NCBI RefSeq assembly: GCF_000282535.1
Contig: NZ_AKJC01000043.1
Location: forward strand, 1 to 43,684
Direction: 5' to 3'
From: Pseudomonas sp. GM84
Lineage (GTDB): Bacteria; Pseudomonadota; Gammaproteobacteria; Pseudomonadales; Pseudomonadaceae
Length of the DNA stretch: 43,684 nucleotides
Below, in pieces: positions 40,738 through 43,684 of the stretch. Each line of letters opens with the position of its first letter. Positions within the stretch are counted from its first letter, which is position 1. The notes beneath the pieces are model-generated. The model was not told the DNA's origin. It searched no databases and saw nothing but the letters and a program-made list of their open reading frames with translations. The position numbers and the translations under genes are program-made.

Positions 40738-40817
40738 TTATAGCCAATCCATGCCGTTGATCTGAAGATAATGGCACGCAGCCTGCATCCTTGCGACTCC
40801 CGCATCTGGATTAGCGC

Positions 40818-41152
40818 TCAGCTACCCTGTCGCAGGGGTGGTGTGGCCGATCTGGATCGATGGCGGTCGGTCGCGAATTCCGGCAATCGGCGAAGCTGAC
40901 CTTCGCCTCGTCCATGTCCTGGCCTGGCCTGGCCTGGCCTGGCCTGGCGCTGATTTTCCGCCAGGGTCAGGTCGCTCAAAGCCTTGCCCTGTTCGGCTGT
41001 CAGATCGGCGAGGCGGGCGCGGAGAAACACCACGAGATTCACTGAAGCGCCTGGGCGACGTACTTTATCCTGTGGCATTCCTGGATAGCCTCTTCAATTG
41101 CTCTCGCAAATTCTTCTCTCAACGCTTCCATGTTTTCCCCTAATTTAGTCAT
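40818..41152 (-). pseudogene. Lysis-gene-like remnant interrupted by a CCTGG repeat
   Basis: Two broken pieces can be read on the minus strand. From 41152, MTKLGENMEALREEFARAI and EEAIQECHRI end at a stop near 41041. In another frame RARLADLTAEQGKALSDLTLAENQR resembles the coiled region of phage Rz-type spanins, but it then enters a CCTGG repeat, after which neither frame looks protein-like. The pieces are probably leftovers of a prophage lysis cassette joined by deletion. The Rz comparison is tentative. Confidence 0.4.
40918..40947. repeat. Pentanucleotide tandem repeat (CCTGG)6
   Basis: Six exact tandem copies of CCTGG occupy 40918-40947. Because the unit is five bases, gain or loss of a copy shifts the reading frame of the lysis-like remnant that crosses it. 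CCTGG is also a CCWGG (Dcm-type) sequence. Confidence 0.95.
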
Positions 41153-41425
41153 GAAGCGTTTCTGGCCAAAATAGCGTATCCCACCCTTATTTGAGCGCTA
41201 CCCAGCCAAGGGCGGCGCATGCATGGAGTAAGCCATGATCGTCACACCCTGCGAACAACAGCCACATCGCATTGCAGGGCTAGTTGGATCGCCGCAGTGC
41301 CGCTACCTACCAGAGGCTGAGAAAATCTGACACCATCACGCCCTTTTCACCGCAAGCTGCTTCGAGTCAGGCTCTGCGTGTAATCGAAGGGCACAATAAG
41401 CCCTCATTTTTTGCTGGGGCGATGG

Positions 41426-42028
41426 ATGAAACAAGGGCGACTCTGGGCGTTGATGCTGATGTGCGTGGTCATGATAGGTTGCGCCACTGCGCCACCTAAA
41501 GATCAAAACAACCTGTGCAATATCTTCCGCGAATACCCCGACTGGTATGAAGACTCGCTGGAGATGCAACAGCAATACGGCACGCCGCAACATGTGGCGA
41601 TGGCAATCATGAAGCAGGAAAGCAGCTTCGTTCACGATGCATTGCCTCCTCGGGATTACTTGCTGTGGGTAATTCCCTGGGGCCGTGTCAGCTCTGCCTA
41701 CGGTTATGCACAAGCCCAAGATCCCGTTTGGGGTGAGTACAAGGACGGCACCGGCAATGGCGGCTCGCGAGATAACTTCGACGACGCGATCATGTTCATC
41801 GGCTGGTACACCGCCGGTACCCAAAAGCAGCTGGGCATCTCCAAGTGGGACACCTACAACCAGTATCTTGCCTATCACGAAGGCCGCGGTGGTTTCAGCC
41901 GGGGCACCTTCCGCAGCAAACCCTGGCTGATGCAGGTGGCACGCAAGGTTGAGCAGCAGTCGAAGGTCTACGGCGCACAGCTCAAGCAGTGTCGGGGGGA
42001 GCTGGAGGATGATAGTGGCTGGTTCTAA
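41426..42028 (+). CDS. Lytic transglycosylase-like lipoprotein
   Basis: The 200-residue product has a lipoprotein signal (LMCVVMIGCA, lipidated Cys19) and a domain with the soluble-lytic-transglycosylase pattern. The putative catalytic glutamate is Glu65 in MKQESSF, followed by SSAYGYAQ around 89-96 and TYNQYLAYHEG near 150. It would cleave peptidoglycan glycan strands from the periplasmic face of a membrane. I chose the ATG at 41426; a TTG frame start at 41411 is less likely. It stands alone between prophage relics and small genes and may be a core lipoprotein rather than a phage endolysin. Confidence 0.8.
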   Translation: MKQGRLWALMLMCVVMIGCATAPPKDQNNLCNIFREYPDWYEDSLEMQQQYGTPQHVAMAIMKQESSFVHDALPPRDYLLWVIPWGRVSSAYGYAQAQDPVWGEYKDGTGNGGSRDNFDDAIMFIGWYTAGTQKQLGISKWDTYNQYLAYHEGRGGFSRGTFRSKPWLMQVARKVEQQSKVYGAQLKQCRGELEDDSGWF

Positions 42029-42321
42029 AGCGAGGGGTTGCAGGCTGTGCAGGCGCTGGGGTCCATCCCCACAGAAAACCGATCCAGCAACAGCGAACAG
42101 ACGGCACCACGACCAGGCCGGCGATTGCGCGTAGCTACATTTCTGGAACCGCGCCCAAGGCTTCCCTGCCGACTCATCATCGACAAAGGCGCTGACGGCA
42201 AGCCGTTCACCAAGAACTAGCAGGTGCACATGTGCGGGAACAGCGTAAGCCCGCCTCCAATGGCAGCCCTTGCGCGCGCCAACGACCCTTGGCGCGTAGC
42301 TGACCGACAAGCTGCAGCGGC
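42029..42321. other. 293-base interval, no gene recognised
   Basis: No credible coding frame, repeat or terminator was identified. A 31-codon frame from 42230 lacks support. The stretch separates the transglycosylase gene from the convergent zinc-ribbon gene. Confidence 0.4.
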
Positions 42322-42504
42322 CTAGTCTTCGACTAGCCGGAACTGCATTTCTAGTGGGCCGCCAGGTGCACGAGACTCCATGACAGCTACATGCTTAGCC
42401 CCGCACTGCTGACAAAAGAAAACCTGGCGGTCCAAGCCCTCGTCGTGCTTCAACTCAGCATCTGTTTCTTCCTCACAGTTCAGGCAGATGAATTTTCTGG
42501 TCAT
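42322..42504 (-). CDS. Small zinc-ribbon-like protein
   Basis: The 60-residue product has two CxxC pairs, CLNC near the N-terminus and CQQC about 25 residues later, the signature of a small zinc ribbon. The start at 42504 has GGAGG nine bases upstream; an ATG at 42510 would be too close to that site. It is cytoplasmic. Similar mini-proteins are common in Pseudomonas and of unknown function. Confidence 0.65.
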   Translation of the reverse strand: MTRKFICLNCEEETDAELKHDEGLDRQVFFCQQCGAKHVAVMESRAPGGPLEMQFRLVED

Positions 42505-42659
42505 CGCCATTCCTCCTATTCCATACACCTTCAGCGTAGCCGGCCTTAAAGCTGGCTCCGAGGTATTCGCATGACCACAGAAAGCCGATCCAGCAAACCT
42601 CGTGCTACGCCCCCCCTAGGCAGGCCCGTTCGGGGAAAGGGCTCGCCCGTGGTTGGGTG

Positions 42660-42959
42660 TCACGGTTTGTGCCTCAAATAGAGGAACAAGGCCACCGCAT
42701 CAATCGCGAGCACGACTGCAATTGCGAGGAGCATTAAGTAGTGGTCGACCGGAAGCATTATCTGCATCCCCGATTTGAGCAGTCCATAGATGGTAGCAAT
42801 TCCTATTCCAATCCCACTACACGTACCCATCGACGTGAACGCCTGTGCTGCGCAGGGAAATCGATGCCCGAACCATGCGGTGTCTTCAGTGTTAAAAAAT
42901 TCTCCTTGAGACGGAACGTTTTGATAGCACATTGATTCAGAAAGCTTGCTAACAAACAA
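42660..42959 (-). CDS. Small membrane protein, start uncertain
   Basis: The C-terminal part has two hydrophobic segments (SGIGIGIATIYGLL and YLMLLAIAVVLAIDAVALFL) and ends YLRHKP. Up to 99 residues are open from 42959, but the first 43 look unlike a protein domain; an ATG at 42830 would give 56 residues with just the membrane segments. Neither has a strong ribosome-binding site. No family was recognised. Confidence 0.4.
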   Translation of the reverse strand: MFVSKLSESMCYQNVPSQGEFFNTEDTAWFGHRFPCAAQAFTSMGTCSGIGIGIATIYGLLKSGMQIMLPVDHYLMLLAIAVVLAIDAVALFLYLRHKP

Positions 42960-42986
42960 AATCAGGTTTTTAGGACAAGCGTGATC

Positions 42987-43496
42987 ATGAAGAAAATCAT
43001 CGCAGCGTCGGTGCTTTCCTTGGCAGCATTTTCTGCAGGAGCAACTGAACTATCCGGTGCAGTGGGCGCGACCTCGCAGGGAGGGCTTACTGCCCGAGCG
43101 GGTGTAGGATTAGCCTGGGACAAGACCTGGCTGGAGTCGAACACCGGTCGCCTTACAGGCTATTGGGATGCGGGATACACATACTGGGAAGCAGGCGATG
43201 CATCAGGTGGCGCTCATTCCCTTTCGTTCGCTCCGGTGTTCGTGTACGAGTTCGGAAGTGGCAACATCAAACCGTTCATTGAGGCCGGCATCGGCCTAGC
43301 GGTGTTCTCCGGAACTTCGGCCGGGGATCAGGAACTTGGCTCCGCCTTCAACTTTGAAGATCGCATCGGAGCAGGGCTGAAAATCGGCGACACTCAAAGA
43401 GTCGGCATTCGTGCAATGCACTACTCCAATGCCGGGATCAAACAGCCGAATGATGGGATCGAATCTTACTCCCTGTTCTACAGCCATCAAATTTGA
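42987..43496 (+). CDS. pagL: Lipid A 3-O-deacylase PagL
   Basis: The 169-residue outer-membrane beta-barrel enzyme removes the 3-O-linked acyl chain of lipid A. A signal peptide (MKKIIAASVLSLAAFSAGA) is followed by alternating beta strands. The PagL catalytic triad is visible as His145 and Ser147 in MHYSNAG and Glu159 in NDGIES. Length is near the usual 170-175. I chose the ATG at 42987, with AGGA upstream, over a GTG at 42981. Remodelled lipid A is less inflammatory. The gene is single, followed by a terminator. Confidence 0.9.
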   Translation: MKKIIAASVLSLAAFSAGATELSGAVGATSQGGLTARAGVGLAWDKTWLESNTGRLTGYWDAGYTYWEAGDASGGAHSLSFAPVFVYEFGSGNIKPFIEAGIGLAVFSGTSAGDQELGSAFNFEDRIGAGLKIGDTQRVGIRAMHYSNAGIKQPNDGIESYSLFYSHQI

Positions 43497-43504
43497 TGCC
43501 GACG

Positions 43505-43530
43505 GGCCCGCATTCTTGCGGGCCTCTCTT
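43505..43530 (+). terminator. Terminator after pagL
   Basis: GGCCCGC (43505-43511) and GCGGGCC (43518-43524) form a 7-base-pair stem with a 6-base loop, nine bases after the pagL stop, followed by TCTCTT. It is a good intrinsic terminator. Confidence 0.8.
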
Positions 43531-43684
43531 GAAGCAGCCGCACTGCAGCCTGGTCACTCACCACTTCCTTACCTCCCGGCTAAAGCCCCTCTCCCCTCTA
43601 TTTCGAGGCGGCGAGACGATCAGCTGCAGGAGCGACTTCGACTGCGATGCGGCGGGCGCGACCATGAACTGGTCAACTATTTTT

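Noticed and set aside
41284..41499. 71-codon plus-strand frame before the transglycosylase
   Set aside because: It overlaps the lipoprotein signal of the real gene in another frame and has no ribosome-binding site.

Overview
The window looks like chromosomal DNA of a Pseudomonas of the putida/fluorescens type. The evidence is the GC-rich core genes, Pseudomonas-type small DUF3077- and DUF6124-like proteins, GTGGGAGC...GCCGGCGAT REP elements, a periplasmic SorAB-type sulfite dehydrogenase and a PagL lipid A deacylase. No tRNA, rRNA or CRISPR array was recognised.

Layout. (1) 93-2078: zinc alcohol dehydrogenase adhP and a WYL-domain regulator of the CapW/BrxR type, both minus strand. (2) 2439-16208: a co-directional plus-strand block. 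It holds a small membrane-anchored coiled-coil protein, an uncharacterised 361-residue protein and a HAD-type 5'-nucleotidase. After a 210-base gap with a candidate promoter comes a tightly packed run: two large dynamin-like GTPases, two small unknown proteins, an Hsp70/actin-fold ATPase with a DUF1566-like N-terminal domain, two small helical proteins and a third GTPase. Several junctions overlap by 4-8 bases. This multi-GTPase plus Hsp70-like operon is the best candidate for an undescribed system. The divergent WYL regulator and repeated upstream motifs suggest control like that of phage-defence islands, but a defence role is inference. (3) 16803-22299: sorAB, small membrane and DUF proteins, a conserved-looking structured leader RNA before a DUF6124 gene, two DUF3077 genes, REP elements and an AAA ATPase.

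(4) 22327-33768: a lower-GC accessory island. It carries two unknown proteins, a Vsr endonuclease divergent from a C5-cytosine methyltransferase, then a compact operon of MORC-like GHKL ATPase, Z1-domain helicase-like ATPase, DUF4420-type PD-(D/E)XK protein and AIPR protein. This matches the known class of restriction-modification/anti-phage systems built on MutL/MORC-like ATPases: methylase marks self, Vsr repairs deamination damage, and ATPases plus nucleases attack foreign DNA. The unknown protein at the left edge of this island shares an N-terminal sequence block with the 361-residue protein of the GTPase cluster, a link between the two regions.

(5) 33800-43684: a decayed region. It contains an IS5-family fossil with recognisable ends and a CTAG duplication, a lipoprotein, small orphan genes, an inverted REP pair, prophage debris (a tail-fibre-like protein with YadA-head-type repeats, a frameshifted small phage gene and a lysis-gene-like remnant interrupted by a CCTGG pentanucleotide repeat), a lytic-transglycosylase lipoprotein, a zinc-ribbon protein and pagL.

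Gene starts were chosen by ribosome-binding sites, overlaps and family knowledge. All identifications come from reading motifs; no database search was run.
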